Shown: positions 32,685 to 41,279, counted from the first letter of the stretch. The stretch: DNA of 64,000 nt from Actinocorallia sp. API 0066 (GCF_020991275.1 NZ_JAJLQY010000004.1:186001-250000); one strand, 5' to 3'. Made by a program: numbers and translations. Notes: generated by a model from the sequence alone, not told the origin.

Positions 32685-33487
32685 TCCAGCTCCCTCAGCG
32701 CGTCGTGCAGCCGCGCCAGCAGTTCGAGATCGGCATGTGCCCATTTCGCCGGGAACGCCCCGTCGCGGGGCTGGGACTCCCAGCGGGGCGCGCCCCCGAT
32801 CCGGGGGGCGGGCGCCCCGTCTTCCGCTCGGGCTCCCCCGTCGTCGGATCCGGGCGGCCGGACCAGCGCCGAGGCGACCAGGCCCCGGACGGCGAGGACA
32901 CACCCGAAGCGGGTCCGTCCGAGCTCCCGCGCGAGCCCGGACGGGGTCTTGCGCCCGTCGGCGTTCAGCAGGATCTCCGCCTGGAGACCCGTGAGGATCA
33001 CCCGCTGGCGGGACACCCTGCGGAGCGGCCGGACGGGCTCGTCATCGGCCAGCGGCGACGGCCACGCCGCGTCCAGCAGGACCCGGCGCCGCCGGATCTC
33101 CACGCACAGCGTCACCGGATCCACGGCGAGGCACTCCGGCCAGTAGGGCGCCTTGCCGTCCTCGAAGCGCGGCTCGTGCCCCGAGCGGGCCAGGAAGAAC
33201 GCGGCGTCGAAGAAGTGGATGAGGGCGTGCGCCTCGAACTCGGCGGCGCCGAGCCGGGCCGGGCTCGCGGGGCCATGCCCGGGGCCCTGGGCGCGCAGCA
33301 GCTCCCAGCCCTGCTCGGTCAGCCGCCCGGACGCCGTCAGCAGCTCGCGCAGGCTCGGCGTGTGCGCCGTCTCGGCGTGCACGACGGCGCCGTCGACGAG
33401 GTGGAACGCGCCGTCGTCGCCGAGCGAGAGGGTGCCGGTGGCACCCGCCTCCGCGAGGCTCTCCAGGCGCGCGCGGACCGTCCTCAT
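32681..33487 (-). CDS. PATAN/DUF4388-like protein
   Basis: 268 aa. The first 60 residues (GATGTLSLGDDGAFHLVDGA, VVHAETAHTPSLRELLTASG) resemble the PATAN (DUF4388) domain found in two-component-linked signalling proteins. The middle has HFFDAAFFLARSG and the end is helical (LELLARLHDALRELE). It is joined to roadblock genes on both sides by ATGA overlaps, suggesting a shared complex. No DNA-binding or GTPase motif is seen. Its exact family is uncertain. Confidence 0.75.
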   Translation of the reverse strand: MRTVRARLESLAEAGATGTLSLGDDGAFHLVDGAVVHAETAHTPSLRELLTASGRLTEQGWELLRAQGPGHGPASPARLGAAEFEAHALIHFFDAAFFLARSGHEPRFEDGKAPYWPECLAVDPVTLCVEIRRRRVLLDAAWPSPLADDEPVRPLRRVSRQRVILTGLQAEILLNADGRKTPSGLARELGRTRFGCVLAVRGLVASALVRPPGSDDGGARAEDGAPAPRIGGAPRWESQPRDGAFPAKWAHADLELLARLHDALRELE

Positions 33488-33861
33488 CCGGCCGCCAGGT
33501 CGCGCAGCACGTCCCGCAGCCGGTGCCGGGCCAGCGCGACGTTGCCCCGGCTGCGGTCCAGCACCACGTGCAGGCACAGCCGGGCGTCGGTGGCGGTGGT
33601 GACGAGCGCCAGCAGGTGGTGGCCCGCCGCGCCCGTGACGGTGATCTCCTCGATCTCGTCGCCGGTGGCGGCCGCGGCGAACGCGGGCTCGGCCAGCACC
33701 ATCCGGACCAGGTCGGCGGCGCCCGCCGCCCGCTCGGCCGCCTCGTCGGCGGTCATGCCCGCCGACGCGACCGCGAGGCCGGTGGCGGCGTCGAGGAGGG
33801 TCGCGGCGCGCACCCCGGGGATCGCCATGACGAGCGTCAGGCAGTCCTCCATCGCCGGCAC
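33484..33861 (-). CDS. Roadblock/LC7-domain protein (first gene of roadblock operon)
   Basis: 125 aa: MEDCLTLVMAIPGVRAATLL opening, GDEIEEITVTGAAGHHLLAL, and RSRGNVALARHRLRDVL near the end fit a roadblock domain related to the two downstream. The start GTG 33861 follows AAGGGGGG; in-frame GTG codons at 33885 and 33882 would overlap a palindrome and are less likely. It leads a four-gene unit roadblock-PATAN-roadblock-roadblock that lacks the histidine kinase, DUF742 and GTPase genes of classical conservons. Confidence 0.83.
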   Translation of the reverse strand: MPAMEDCLTLVMAIPGVRAATLLDAATGLAVASAGMTADEAAERAAGAADLVRMVLAEPAFAAAATGDEIEEITVTGAAGHHLLALVTTATDARLCLHVVLDRSRGNVALARHRLRDVLRDLAAG

Positions 33862-33884
33862 CGCACCCCCCTTGGTGATCACCA

Positions 33885-33906
33885 CCGAGAATTTCGGAAA
33901 TCTCGG
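33885..33906. promoter_or_regulatory. Inverted repeat upstream of the roadblock operon
   Basis: CCGAGA and TCTCGG enclose ATTTCGGAAA, itself near-symmetric (TTTC/GAAA). It is 24 nt upstream of the chosen start of the first gene and AT-rich compared with surroundings, a likely promoter/operator position. Confidence 0.3.
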
Positions 33907-34036
33907 AGTGATCGGAGGCTATCGGCGCGGAACCGGCGAACTCCCGCCTTCACCGTCAACCGTTATGAGGTACCAACAAGTACATTTCTCCCGGTAGGGG
34001 CGGGTTCAAGGATCGTACGCCGGGGTGGAACGACCC

Positions 34037-34819
34037 TCATCCGATGAGGTCGATAAGGTCCGCCACCGAGTCGACGATCCGTGACGGACGGTAGGGGAAC
34101 CGTTCCACCTCGTGCCGCCTGGTCACCCCGGTGAGCACGAGCACCGTCTCCAGGCCCGCCTCCATGCCCGCGACGACGTCGGTGTCCATCCGGTCGCCGA
34201 TCATCGCGGTGGCCTCGCTGTGCCCGTCCACCTGGCGGATGGCGCTGCGCATCATCAGCGGGTTCGGCTTGCCGACGAAGTACGGCTCCACCCCCGTCGC
34301 CCTGGTGATCATCGCGGCGACGGCGCCGCACGCGGGCAGCGAGCCGTCCTGGGACGGGCCGATCGGGTCGGGGTTGGTCGCGATGAACCGGGCGCCCCGC
34401 TCGATCAGCCGCACCGCGCGGGTGATCTGGTCGAAGCTGTAGTTCCGTGTCTCGCCCAGCACCACGTACTCCGGGTCGAGGTCGGTGAGGATGTAGCCGA
34501 CCTCGTGCAGCGCCGTGGTCAGCCCCGACTCGCCGATCACGTACGCGGTGCCGTGCGGCCGCTGGTCGGTGAGGAACTTGGCGGTGGCCAGCGCCGACGT
34601 CCAGATCATCTCCGGCTTGATGTCGAGCCCGGCGGCGGCCAGCCGGGCCGACAGGTCGCGCGGGGTGTAGATGGAGTTGTTGGTGAGGACCAGGAGGCGC
34701 TTGCCCGCCCCCAGGACCTTCGCGATGAAGGCGTCCGCCCCCGGCACGGGCTTCCCCTCGTGCACGAGGACCCCGTCCATGTCCGACAGCCAGCACTCGA
34801 TGGGCTTACGCTCGCTCAT
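34037..34819 (-). CDS. HAD-superfamily IIA hydrolase (NagD-like phosphatase)
   Basis: 260 aa, soluble. HAD motif I is [12 protein letters not shown] (nucleophile Asp and acid Asp), motif II is LVLTNNS, Lys is in VGKPNPLMM and motif III is [17 protein letters not shown]. The IIA subclass with a C2 cap includes NagD, phosphoglycolate phosphatase and pyridoxal phosphatase. The start ATG 34819 is taken; in-frame GTG 34840 is an alternative. It stands alone with about 125 nt to azlD. Likely housecleaning phosphatase for sugar phosphates; substrate not determinable. Confidence 0.92.
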   Translation of the reverse strand: MSERKPIECWLSDMDGVLVHEGKPVPGADAFIAKVLGAGKRLLVLTNNSIYTPRDLSARLAAAGLDIKPEMIWTSALATAKFLTDQRPHGTAYVIGESGLTTALHEVGYILTDLDPEYVVLGETRNYSFDQITRAVRLIERGARFIATNPDPIGPSQDGSLPACGAVAAMITRATGVEPYFVGKPNPLMMRSAIRQVDGHSEATAMIGDRMDTDVVAGMEAGLETVLVLTGVTRRHEVERFPYRPSRIVDSVADLIDLIG

Positions 34820-34944
34820 GCCCGCATTCTCGCAGCTCACCGATCATGCCGACAATGCGCTAACCCCCGCCCGACCCCTCCCCCGCCCGCCGGACCGAAC
34901 CGGGCAGCTCCCCCAGGCGACGCGGTCGGTGGGCCGCGTGCGTT

Positions 34945-35250
34945 TCAGGGAACGCCCAGAAGGCGCAGCCCCGCGGTAACACCCGCGGCGGCCAGCACCA
35001 CGACGACAAAGGACGCCCTGCGCCAGGCGAGGACGGCCGCGACCGCGACGCCGGTGGGCCGCGCCCAGCCCGCGAAGTGCTGGCCCTCGGCAAGAGCCGA
35101 GGTGGCGGCCAACGCCACCAGCAGCACCACGGCGACGGCGGCCAGCGGAGCCCGCAGCCGCTCCAGGTCGAACCTGCGGGCGGCGAGCGGCCCCGCGAGG
35201 CGAAAGGCATAGGTACCCACGGCGAGCACAAGCACGGCGAGCAGCGGCAT
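34945..35250 (-). CDS. azlD: AzlD-family branched-chain amino acid exporter subunit
   Basis: 101 aa with three to four membrane helices; the opening MPLLAVLVLAVGTYAFRLAG is typical of AzlD. It pairs with AzlC, which precedes it by 11 nt, forming a small-subunit/large-subunit exporter of branched-chain amino acids and analogues. AAGGAGTCC precedes the ATG at 35250. The final helix is short and ends near the stop, so the full family length is present. Confidence 0.88.
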   Translation of the reverse strand: MPLLAVLVLAVGTYAFRLAGPLAARRFDLERLRAPLAAVAVVLLVALAATSALAEGQHFAGWARPTGVAVAAVLAWRRASFVVVVLAAAGVTAGLRLLGVP

Positions 35251-35261
35251 GACGGACTCCT

Positions 35262-36035
35262 TCAAGGCACACCGGACTGTGTCTGATCGGCCCTGGGCTG
35301 TGTTTGATCGGGCCCAGGGGCAGCCACTTCACGACCCCGACTCCGTCGGAAGCGCCCACCCCTGGGGCCGTCGTGGGCCAGGAGGGGCAGGGCGGCGGCG
35401 AGCGCGAGCAGTACCGGTACGCCGGGGGGCAGGAACGGGACGGCGGCGAGCGCCAGCAGGGTGCCCGCCAGGGCGGCGAGCCGGACCCGGCGTTCGGTGA
35501 GCGCGGGCATGATGAGGGCCAGCAGCACGGCGGGGAACGCGGCGTCGAGGCCGAGCGCGTTCACGTCCTCCAGCACGCTTCCGGCGTACGCGCCGACGAG
35601 GACCGACAGGTTCCAGACGACGAACAGGGCGATCCCGCACACCCAGTAGGCCAGGCGGCGCTGCCGGGCGTCCTCGTGCCGGAAGGTGAACGCGGCCGTC
35701 TCGTCGGTGAGGAGCTGGGCGCCCAGCAGCCGCCGCCACCACGGGCCCTCGTACACGTCGGCGACGGCGAGGCCGAACGGCAGCAGCCGCGCGTTGAGCA
35801 CGAGGCCGGTGACCACCGCGGTGGCGGCGCCGCCCCCGGCGAGCACGATGCCCAGCGCGGCGAACTGGGCGCCCCCGGCGAACACCAGCACCGACATCAC
35901 GACCGGCACCCAGAGCGGGATCCCGCCCGCGAGCGCGATCGCACCGAAGGACACCCCGACCAGGGCGTCGGCGACGCACACCAAGCCGATGTCGCGGAGC
36001 GTGCCGCGATCCATCGTCCGCCATATCGAACGCAT
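35262..36035 (-). CDS. azlC: AzlC-family branched-chain amino acid exporter subunit
   Basis: 257 aa with about seven hydrophobic segments. The region DALVGVSFGAIALAGGIPLW, the polar loop LVLNARLLPFGLAVADVY and TDETAAFTFRHEDARQ are recognisable AzlC features. ATG 36035 is chosen because the N-terminus MRSIWRTMDRGTLRDIGLV looks like relatives; ATG 36014 is an alternative. Its 5' end nearly meets the divergent XRE gene (36046), so both promoters must overlap coding or leader sequence. The C-terminal 30 residues are polar and may be an extension. Confidence 0.9.
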   Translation of the reverse strand: MRSIWRTMDRGTLRDIGLVCVADALVGVSFGAIALAGGIPLWVPVVMSVLVFAGGAQFAALGIVLAGGGAATAVVTGLVLNARLLPFGLAVADVYEGPWWRRLLGAQLLTDETAAFTFRHEDARQRRLAYWVCGIALFVVWNLSVLVGAYAGSVLEDVNALGLDAAFPAVLLALIMPALTERRVRLAALAGTLLALAAVPFLPPGVPVLLALAAALPLLAHDGPRGGRFRRSRGREVAAPGPDQTQPRADQTQSGVP

Positions 36036-36045
36036 GTCCACTAGA

Positions 36046-36708
36046 ATGAACAACGCCGAGCCGTTCGTCAAATCGAACGGGAAGACCGCCACGGCGAACG
36101 CGCGCCGAGCGCGTCCCCGAGCGCCGGGCGACACCGAGGAGCCGACGATCAGCGAGCCAGCCGACATCATCACGACCATCGCCGCCTCGCTGCGCCGCGA
36201 GCGCGAACGCGCGGGCCTGTCCCTCGCCGAGCTCGCCCGGCGCGCCAGACTCGCCAAGTCCACGCTCTCCCAGCTGGAGTCGGGCGCCGGGAACCCGAGC
36301 GTGGAGACGCTGTGGGCGCTCAGCCTCGCGCTTGAGGTGCCGTTCAGCAGGCTGGTCGAACCGCCGCTGCCCGACGTCCACGTGATCCGCGCCGAGGAGG
36401 CCGCCTACACCAGGTCCGAGGAGGCGCCCTACCGCGTCGCCCTGCTGTCGCCCTGCCCGCCCGGCGCGCGGCGCGACGTGTACCGCGTGCTGGCCGAGCC
36501 CGGCGCGGCGCGGGTCACCACCACCCCGCACCAGGCGGGCGTGCGCGAACACGTCGTCCTCTGCACGGGCCGCGCGCTCGTCGGGCCGCTCGACGCGGCG
36601 GTCGAGCTGGGCCCCGGTGACTACGCGGCCTACCCCGGCGACATCCCGCACCTGTTCCGGGCGCTGGAGGCGGGCACGGCCGCGGTGATGGTCATCGAGC
36701 ACCGCTGA
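36046..36708 (+). CDS. XRE-cupin transcriptional regulator divergent from azlCD
   Basis: 220 aa. After a basic N-terminus, the HTH spans about residues 45-95 (LRRERERAGLSLAELARRAR, LAKSTLSQLESGAGNPSVET). The C-terminal half is a cupin (EHVVLCTGRALVGPLDAAVE, LGPGDYAAYPGDIPHLFRAL) likely sensing a small ligand. This XRE-cupin/AzlCD arrangement is common and implies control of amino-acid export. The start is ATG 36046 or 36034; neither has a ribosome-binding site and TAGAAT lies at the start, suggesting a leaderless message. Confidence 0.9.
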   Translation: MNNAEPFVKSNGKTATANARRARPRAPGDTEEPTISEPADIITTIAASLRRERERAGLSLAELARRARLAKSTLSQLESGAGNPSVETLWALSLALEVPFSRLVEPPLPDVHVIRAEEAAYTRSEEAPYRVALLSPCPPGARRDVYRVLAEPGAARVTTTPHQAGVREHVVLCTGRALVGPLDAAVELGPGDYAAYPGDIPHLFRALEAGTAAVMVIEHR

Positions 36709-36815
36709 CGCCGGGTTTCAGCCCCGACGACGACAGGTAGGAAATCGACTACCGAGAGTCGTCACCGTCCGGTCCGCGCCCGGACGGACGCGCCGGACGT
36801 GCCGGAGGGGGCGCC

Positions 36816-37166
36816 GTGGAGGGCAACGAGATCCGCAGCCTGCTGCACCCGTTCCTGCTCCTGCTCATCTACGAGCGGCCCGGCCACGGCTACGAGCTGA
36901 TCGAGCGGCTCTCCCGGCTCGGCGTGCCCGACGTCGAGCCCGGCCACGCCTACCGGCTGCTGCGCGGCATGGAGCGCACCAGGCTCCTCACCTCCAGCTG
37001 GGAGGCGTCCGACAACGGCCCCGCCCGCCGCCGCTACGAGCTCACCCCCGAGGGCCTCGCCGACCTCGAGTCCTGGATCCCGCGCCTCGCCGGATTCGGC
37101 CAGATCCTCGACTCCTGCCTGGCCCGCTGGTTCCGCGCCTCCGGCCTCACCGAACGGACCCGCTGA
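36816..37166 (+). CDS. PadR-family transcriptional regulator at the head of the hydrogenase plus arm
   Basis: 116 aa. A winged helix of PadR type: SLLHPFLLLLIYERPGHGYE, LIERLSRLGVPDVEPGHAYR, the wing around RRRYELTPEGLADLESW, and a short C-terminal dimerisation helix ending in a FRASGLTERTR tail. The start is GTG 36816 with GGAGGGGGCGCC before it. The next gene (SIS) starts one base after its stop, so it is likely part of the hydrogenase accessory transcript and may control it. Similar small PadR-like proteins accompany group 1h hydrogenase clusters. Confidence 0.85.
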   Translation: MEGNEIRSLLHPFLLLLIYERPGHGYELIERLSRLGVPDVEPGHAYRLLRGMERTRLLTSSWEASDNGPARRRYELTPEGLADLESWIPRLAGFGQILDSCLARWFRASGLTERTR

Positions 37167-37167
37167 C

Positions 37168-37881
37168 ATGCCCGCCCCCACCCCGAAGGCCCAGCCGACA
37201 CCCCCACCCGTCACTCACGGGCCCGGCCCCGGTGCGCCGCCCAACACGGTCAACACGATCAAGGACGAACGGGCACGCCTAGGGGCACCCGACACCGTCG
37301 AGGACGGGGTGGAGCGGGTCTGGGAGCTGGTCGGGGAGCGGGCGGAGGCGGGGCGGGCGCTGGGGCGGGACGCGGCGCGGCTGGCGCTGGTGTGCCGGGC
37401 GATGGCCGAGCGGTTCCGGCGCGGGGGCACGCTGCTGGCGTTCGGCGACGGGCTCGCGGCGGCGGACGCGGCGCACATCGCCGTCGAGTTCACCCATCCG
37501 GTGATCGTGGGGAAGCGGGCGCTGCCCGCGGTGTCGCTGCACGCGGACGCGTCGGTGCTGGGGGCCGCGGCGGCGCGCGGGCCGCACGAGGCGCTGGCCG
37601 CGCGGCTGCGGCCGCTGGTCGGGCGGCGGGACATCGCGCTCGGCCTCTCGCCGGACGGCGAGAGCCAGGCCGTCCTGCGCTGCCTCGCCGCCGCCCGGGA
37701 CGCGGGCGCGCTGACCGTCGCCCTCGTCGGCGCCGAGGGCGGCGCCGCGGTCGAGGCGGCCGACCACGTGCTCACCGCGGCGTCCACCGACCCGCTCGTG
37801 GCCCGCGAGATCCACGTCACCGCCTATCACGTGCTCTGGGAGCTGGTGCACGTGTTCCTCGAAGGGCAGGACACCCCATGA
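37168..37881 (+). CDS. SIS-domain protein, degenerate GmhA-like paralogue (hydrogenase cluster)
   Basis: 237 aa. A phosphosugar-isomerase SIS fold: TLLAFGDGLAAADAAHIAVE aligns to the GNGGSAADAQHIA phosphate loop of GmhA but has Asp-Gly-Leu-Ala in place of Asn-Gly-Gly-Ser. A later LGLSPDGESQAVLRCLAAA replaces the usual TSGNS, and HVTAYHVLWELVHVFL ends the fold. Residues 1-40 are Pro-rich and probably disordered. The loss of phosphate-contact residues suggests a structural or regulatory role, perhaps with the canonical SIS protein two genes on. ATGA overlap with the HypC-like gene. Confidence 0.82.
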   Translation: MPAPTPKAQPTPPPVTHGPGPGAPPNTVNTIKDERARLGAPDTVEDGVERVWELVGERAEAGRALGRDAARLALVCRAMAERFRRGGTLLAFGDGLAAADAAHIAVEFTHPVIVGKRALPAVSLHADASVLGAAAARGPHEALAARLRPLVGRRDIALGLSPDGESQAVLRCLAAARDAGALTVALVGAEGGAAVEAADHVLTAASTDPLVAREIHVTAYHVLWELVHVFLEGQDTP

Positions 37882-38126
37882 CCGACCCGGCCGCGCACTG
37901 CGCCGGCGAGACCTGCGTCACCTGCTCCGACACCGCCGTCGCGGTCCGCGTCCGTGAACTCCGCCCCGGCGGCCTCGCCCTCGTGGACACCGAGGCGGGC
38001 CCCGAGGAGATCAGCGTGGCCCTCGTCGACGCCCGCCCCGGCGACACCGTCCTCGTGCACGCCAAGGAGGCCATCGCCCTCCTCACCACCCCGCCGAACG
38101 AAAGCGAAGGGGGTGAGGCGCGATGA
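37878..38126 (+). CDS. HypC/HupF-like hydrogenase assembly protein, variant
   Basis: 82 aa. The fold core (TAVAVRVRELRPGGLALVDT, ISVALVDARPGDTVLVHAKE, AIALL) is that of HypC, the chaperone that carries the Fe(CN)2CO precursor with HypD. Unlike canonical HypC, which begins Met-Cys, the cysteines here lie at 8, 13 and 16 (HCAGETCVTCSD) after an N-terminal extension. A canonical HypC is also encoded at 43.5 kb, so this copy may serve a separate step. It is linked to both neighbouring SIS genes by ATGA overlaps. Confidence 0.85.
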   Translation: MTDPAAHCAGETCVTCSDTAVAVRVRELRPGGLALVDTEAGPEEISVALVDARPGDTVLVHAKEAIALLTTPPNESEGGEAR

Positions 38127-38836
38127 GCGGGGTCGAGGCGCTGTATCCGTTCCTGTACTCGGGGGCGAAAGGGGGTGATGAGGCGCTGGTGGCGGACGTC
38201 GAGCGGTCGACGGCGGAGAAGGCCGCCGAGGCGGCCGCGCTGCGGGCGTCGCTGGCGGAGCGGTTCGCTTCCGCGCTGGTGGGTTGTGCGGAGGCCGTCG
38301 CGGCAGCCCTGGAGGAGGGCGGGCGGCTGCTCGCGTTCGGGAACGGCGGGAGCGCCACGGACGCGCAGGCGTTCACCACGCTGCTCGCGGCTCCCCCGCC
38401 GCCGCTGCCCCCGCTGCCCGCGCTCGCGCTGGCGCAGGACACGGCGGCGCTGACGGCGCTCGCCAACGACGTCGGCTACGAGGTGGTGTTCGCCCGGCAG
38501 ATCGCGGCGCTGGGCCGTCCCGGCGACGTGGCCGTGGCGTTCTCGACGAGCGGCGGGTCCGCGAACGTGCTGCGCGGCCTCACGGAGGCGGGCCGGCGCG
38601 GCCTGGTGACGGTCGGCTTCGCCGGGTACGACGGCGGCCCGATGGCCGCCCCCGGCGTCGTGGACCACCTGTTCGTCGTCCCGTCCTCCTCGGTCCACCG
38701 CGTCCAGGAGGCACAGACGACCCTGTACCACGTCCTGGGCACCCTCATCCGCGACCGCCTCGACGTCTCGGCCACGGCACCCGGAGACGACGTGCCGGAC
38801 GGGGTCGGGACGGGTGGGCCGGAGGCCGCCGGGTGA
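38123..38836 (+). CDS. SIS-domain protein, GmhA-like (hydrogenase cluster)
   Basis: 237 aa. Canonical phosphosugar site: LLAFGNGGSATDAQAFTTLL and AVAFSTSGGSANVLRGLTEA are intact, unlike the SIS protein two genes upstream, and the C-terminal HRVQEAQTTLYHVLGTLIRD is present. The family includes D-sedoheptulose-7-phosphate isomerase (GmhA), but no heptose pathway genes are seen here, and SIS genes recur in group 1h hydrogenase clusters, so a role tied to hydrogenase maturation is inferred; substrate unknown. It overlaps the HypC-like and HypF genes by 4 nt each. Confidence 0.86.
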   Translation: MSGVEALYPFLYSGAKGGDEALVADVERSTAEKAAEAAALRASLAERFASALVGCAEAVAAALEEGGRLLAFGNGGSATDAQAFTTLLAAPPPPLPPLPALALAQDTAALTALANDVGYEVVFARQIAALGRPGDVAVAFSTSGGSANVLRGLTEAGRRGLVTVGFAGYDGGPMAAPGVVDHLFVVPSSSVHRVQEAQTTLYHVLGTLIRDRLDVSATAPGDDVPDGVGTGGPEAAG

Positions 38837-41115
38837 CGGGGGCGCGGGCCCGGGTGCGGATCCGGGTGGAGGGGATCGTGCAGGGCGTCGGGTTCCGGCC
38901 GTTCGTGCACGAACTCGCCGGACGGCATGGGATCGCCGGTTTTGTCGGCAACGACGCCGAAGGTGTGTTCGCCGAGGCGGAGGGCGAACCCGGCCCGCTC
39001 GACGCGTTCGTCGCCGACCTCAACCGGTGCGCGCCGCCCCTCGCCGTCGTCGAACGGGTCGTCGCGATCCCCGCCGAACCGGTCGGAACACTCGGGTTCG
39101 CCATCGTGCCGAGCACGTCGAGCACGCCGGGCAAGGCGAGGTCGGCCCTGGTGTCGCCCGACACCGCGACCTGCGCGGACTGCCTGCGCGAGATGGCCGA
39201 TCCGGCCGACCGGCGGCACGGGTACCCGTTCACCAACTGCACCGCCTGCGGCCCCCGCTACACGATCACCACCGACGTTCCCTACGACCGCCCCAATACG
39301 ACGATGCGGGACTTCGCCCTGTGCGCGGACTGCGCGCGTGAGTACGCGGACCCCGCCGACCGCCGCTTCCACGCGCAGCCCGTCTGCTGCCCCGCGTGCG
39401 GCCCCTCCCTCAGCTTCCTGGACGCCGAAGGCAAGCCCCTCGAAGGCGACCCCCTGGAGACGGCTGCCTCCTGGCTGCGCGCAGGCAGGATCCTCGCCAT
39501 CAAGGGGCTCGGCGGCTATCACCTTGCGGTCCTCGCCTCGGACGGGCCCGCCGTGGCCCGTCTCCGGGAGCGCAAGCGGCGCGAGGAGAAGCCGTTCGCC
39601 GTCATGGCGCCGAGCCTGGCGGCGGCCCGGACGCTCGTGGAGATCGACGACGCCGCCGCTGCCGTGCTCACCGGCCCGCGCCGTCCCATCGTGCTGCTCC
39701 CCCGGCTGCCCGGCGCCGGGGTCGCGGAAGAGGTGGCGCCCGGAGCGCCGGAACTGGGCGTCCTGCTGCCCTACACGCCGCTGCACCATCTGCTGGCCGC
39801 GCGGGTGGCCGCGCCGTTCGTGCTGACCAGCGGCAACCTCTCCGACGAGCCGATCGAGCACAACGACGAGGCGGCGCTCGCCCGGCTGGGCCCGCTCGCC
39901 GACGCGCTCCTCACCCACGACCGCCCGATCCACGCGCGCGCCGACGACTCGGTGGTACGCCTCGTCAGAGGCCGGGAGGTGCCTTTGCGGCGCTCGCGCG
40001 GCAGCGCCCCCGCCCCGCTGACGACGCACCGTCCCTTCGCGCGGCCCGTCCTCGCGTGCGGGCCCGAGCTGAAGAACACCTTCTGCCTCGCGCGGGGCTC
40101 ACGCGCGTTCGTCTCCCCACACGTCGGCGACCTGGAGAACCACGCGACGCTGACCGCCTACGCCCAGGGGATAGCGCGCTACAGGCGGCTGTTCGGGATC
40201 TCGCCGGAGGTCGTCGCGCACGACCTGCATCCGGAGTACCTGTCCACGAAGTACGCGCTGGAGCTGGCCGAAGCCGAGGGACTGGAGCTCGTCGGGGTGC
40301 AGCACCACCACGCCCACGTCGTGTCGTGCCTCGCCGACAACGGCGTGGCCGGGCCCGTCCTCGGGATCGCGTTCGACGGGCTCGGCTACGGCCCGGACGG
40401 CACCCTGTGGGGCGGCGAGGTCCTCGTCGCGGACGCGGCGGGCTACCGGCGCGCGGCCCATCTCGCGCCCGTCCCGATGCCGGGCGGCGCGGCGGCGATC
40501 CGCGAGCCCTGGCGCATGGCCGCCGCGTACCTGGACGCCGCCTACGCCGGAGACGTCCCCGAGCTGCCCCTCATGGCCCGGCACGCCGACCGCTGGTCCG
40601 CCGTGACGTCGCTGGCCCGCTCCGGCACGCACGCCCCGCTCACGTCCAGCGCGGGCCGTCTCTTCGACGCCGTCGCCGCCCTCGCCGGGCTCCGCGACAC
40701 CGTCCGCCACGAGGGCCAGGCCGCCATCGCCCTCCAACACGCCGCCGACCCCTCGGAGCCCGGCTCCTACCCCATCGACATCTCCGACGGCGACCCCATG
40801 GTCCTCTCCTGCGCCCCCCTGATCCGCGCCGTCACCGACGACATCCGCAGGTCCACCCCGCCCCCCGTCATCGCCGCCCGCTTCCACAACGCCCTGGCAG
40901 AAGCCGTCCTCACCACCGCCAGAACCCTCCGCTCCCGCACCGGCCTCACCACCACCGCCCTCACCGGCGGCGTCTTCCAGAACCCCCTCCTCCTCACCAC
41001 CCTCACGACCGCCCTGGAAACCTCCGGCTTCCACGTCCTCCTCCACCACAGAGTCCCGCCCAACGACGGCGGCCTCTCCCTAGGCCAAGCCGTCATAGCC
41101 GCAGCTCACGCCTGA
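38833..41115 (+). CDS. hypF: Hydrogenase maturation carbamoyltransferase HypF
   Basis: 760 aa, cytoplasmic. It activates carbamoyl phosphate and transfers the carbamoyl group to the C-terminal cysteine of HypE for cyanide synthesis. Domains in order: acylphosphatase (VRIRVEGIVQGVGFRPFVHE), two zinc fingers (CADCLREM...NCTACG and CADCAREY...CCPACG), YrdC-like (ILAIKGLGGYHLAVLASD), and the Kae1-like C-terminal domain (VGVQHHHAHVVSCLAD, GIAFDGLGYGPDGTLWGGE). All catalytic regions are intact. The GTG start overlaps the SIS gene stop. It ends 178 nt from convergent hypE, with degenerate repeats in between. Confidence 0.97.
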   Translation: MTGARARVRIRVEGIVQGVGFRPFVHELAGRHGIAGFVGNDAEGVFAEAEGEPGPLDAFVADLNRCAPPLAVVERVVAIPAEPVGTLGFAIVPSTSSTPGKARSALVSPDTATCADCLREMADPADRRHGYPFTNCTACGPRYTITTDVPYDRPNTTMRDFALCADCAREYADPADRRFHAQPVCCPACGPSLSFLDAEGKPLEGDPLETAASWLRAGRILAIKGLGGYHLAVLASDGPAVARLRERKRREEKPFAVMAPSLAAARTLVEIDDAAAAVLTGPRRPIVLLPRLPGAGVAEEVAPGAPELGVLLPYTPLHHLLAARVAAPFVLTSGNLSDEPIEHNDEAALARLGPLADALLTHDRPIHARADDSVVRLVRGREVPLRRSRGSAPAPLTTHRPFARPVLACGPELKNTFCLARGSRAFVSPHVGDLENHATLTAYAQGIARYRRLFGISPEVVAHDLHPEYLSTKYALELAEAEGLELVGVQHHHAHVVSCLADNGVAGPVLGIAFDGLGYGPDGTLWGGEVLVADAAGYRRAAHLAPVPMPGGAAAIREPWRMAAAYLDAAYAGDVPELPLMARHADRWSAVTSLARSGTHAPLTSSAGRLFDAVAALAGLRDTVRHEGQAAIALQHAADPSEPGSYPIDISDGDPMVLSCAPLIRAVTDDIRRSTPPPVIAARFHNALAEAVLTTARTLRSRTGLTTTALTGGVFQNPLLLTTLTTALETSGFHVLLHHRVPPNDGGLSLGQAVIAAAHA

Positions 41116-41279
41116 CCTCCCATGGCACCGCTCCGCAGGCCGAGCCGCCGTAGCAGCCGCCCATCCACGGCTCCGGTCGCCAGGGCCAGGCAGTCGTAGC
41201 CGCCACGCGCCCCTGACCTCTCGGGGGCCGCGTTTCCCGGGGCGGGCCGTCATGGCCGCCCGGCGCCTCTGGCTTCCCG
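41092..41279 (+). repeat. Three imperfect 31-nt repeats over the hypF 3' end and intergenic region
   Basis: The pattern GTCRTRGCCGC-N9-CTGRCYTCYC occurs at 41092-41122 (covering the last codons and stop of hypF), 41193-41223 and 41249-41279; copies 1 and 3 also share the downstream CCC(A/G)TGGCA. They look like degenerate copies of the hypF terminus. Intervals are 101 and 56 nt. Assigned by eye. Confidence 0.45.
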
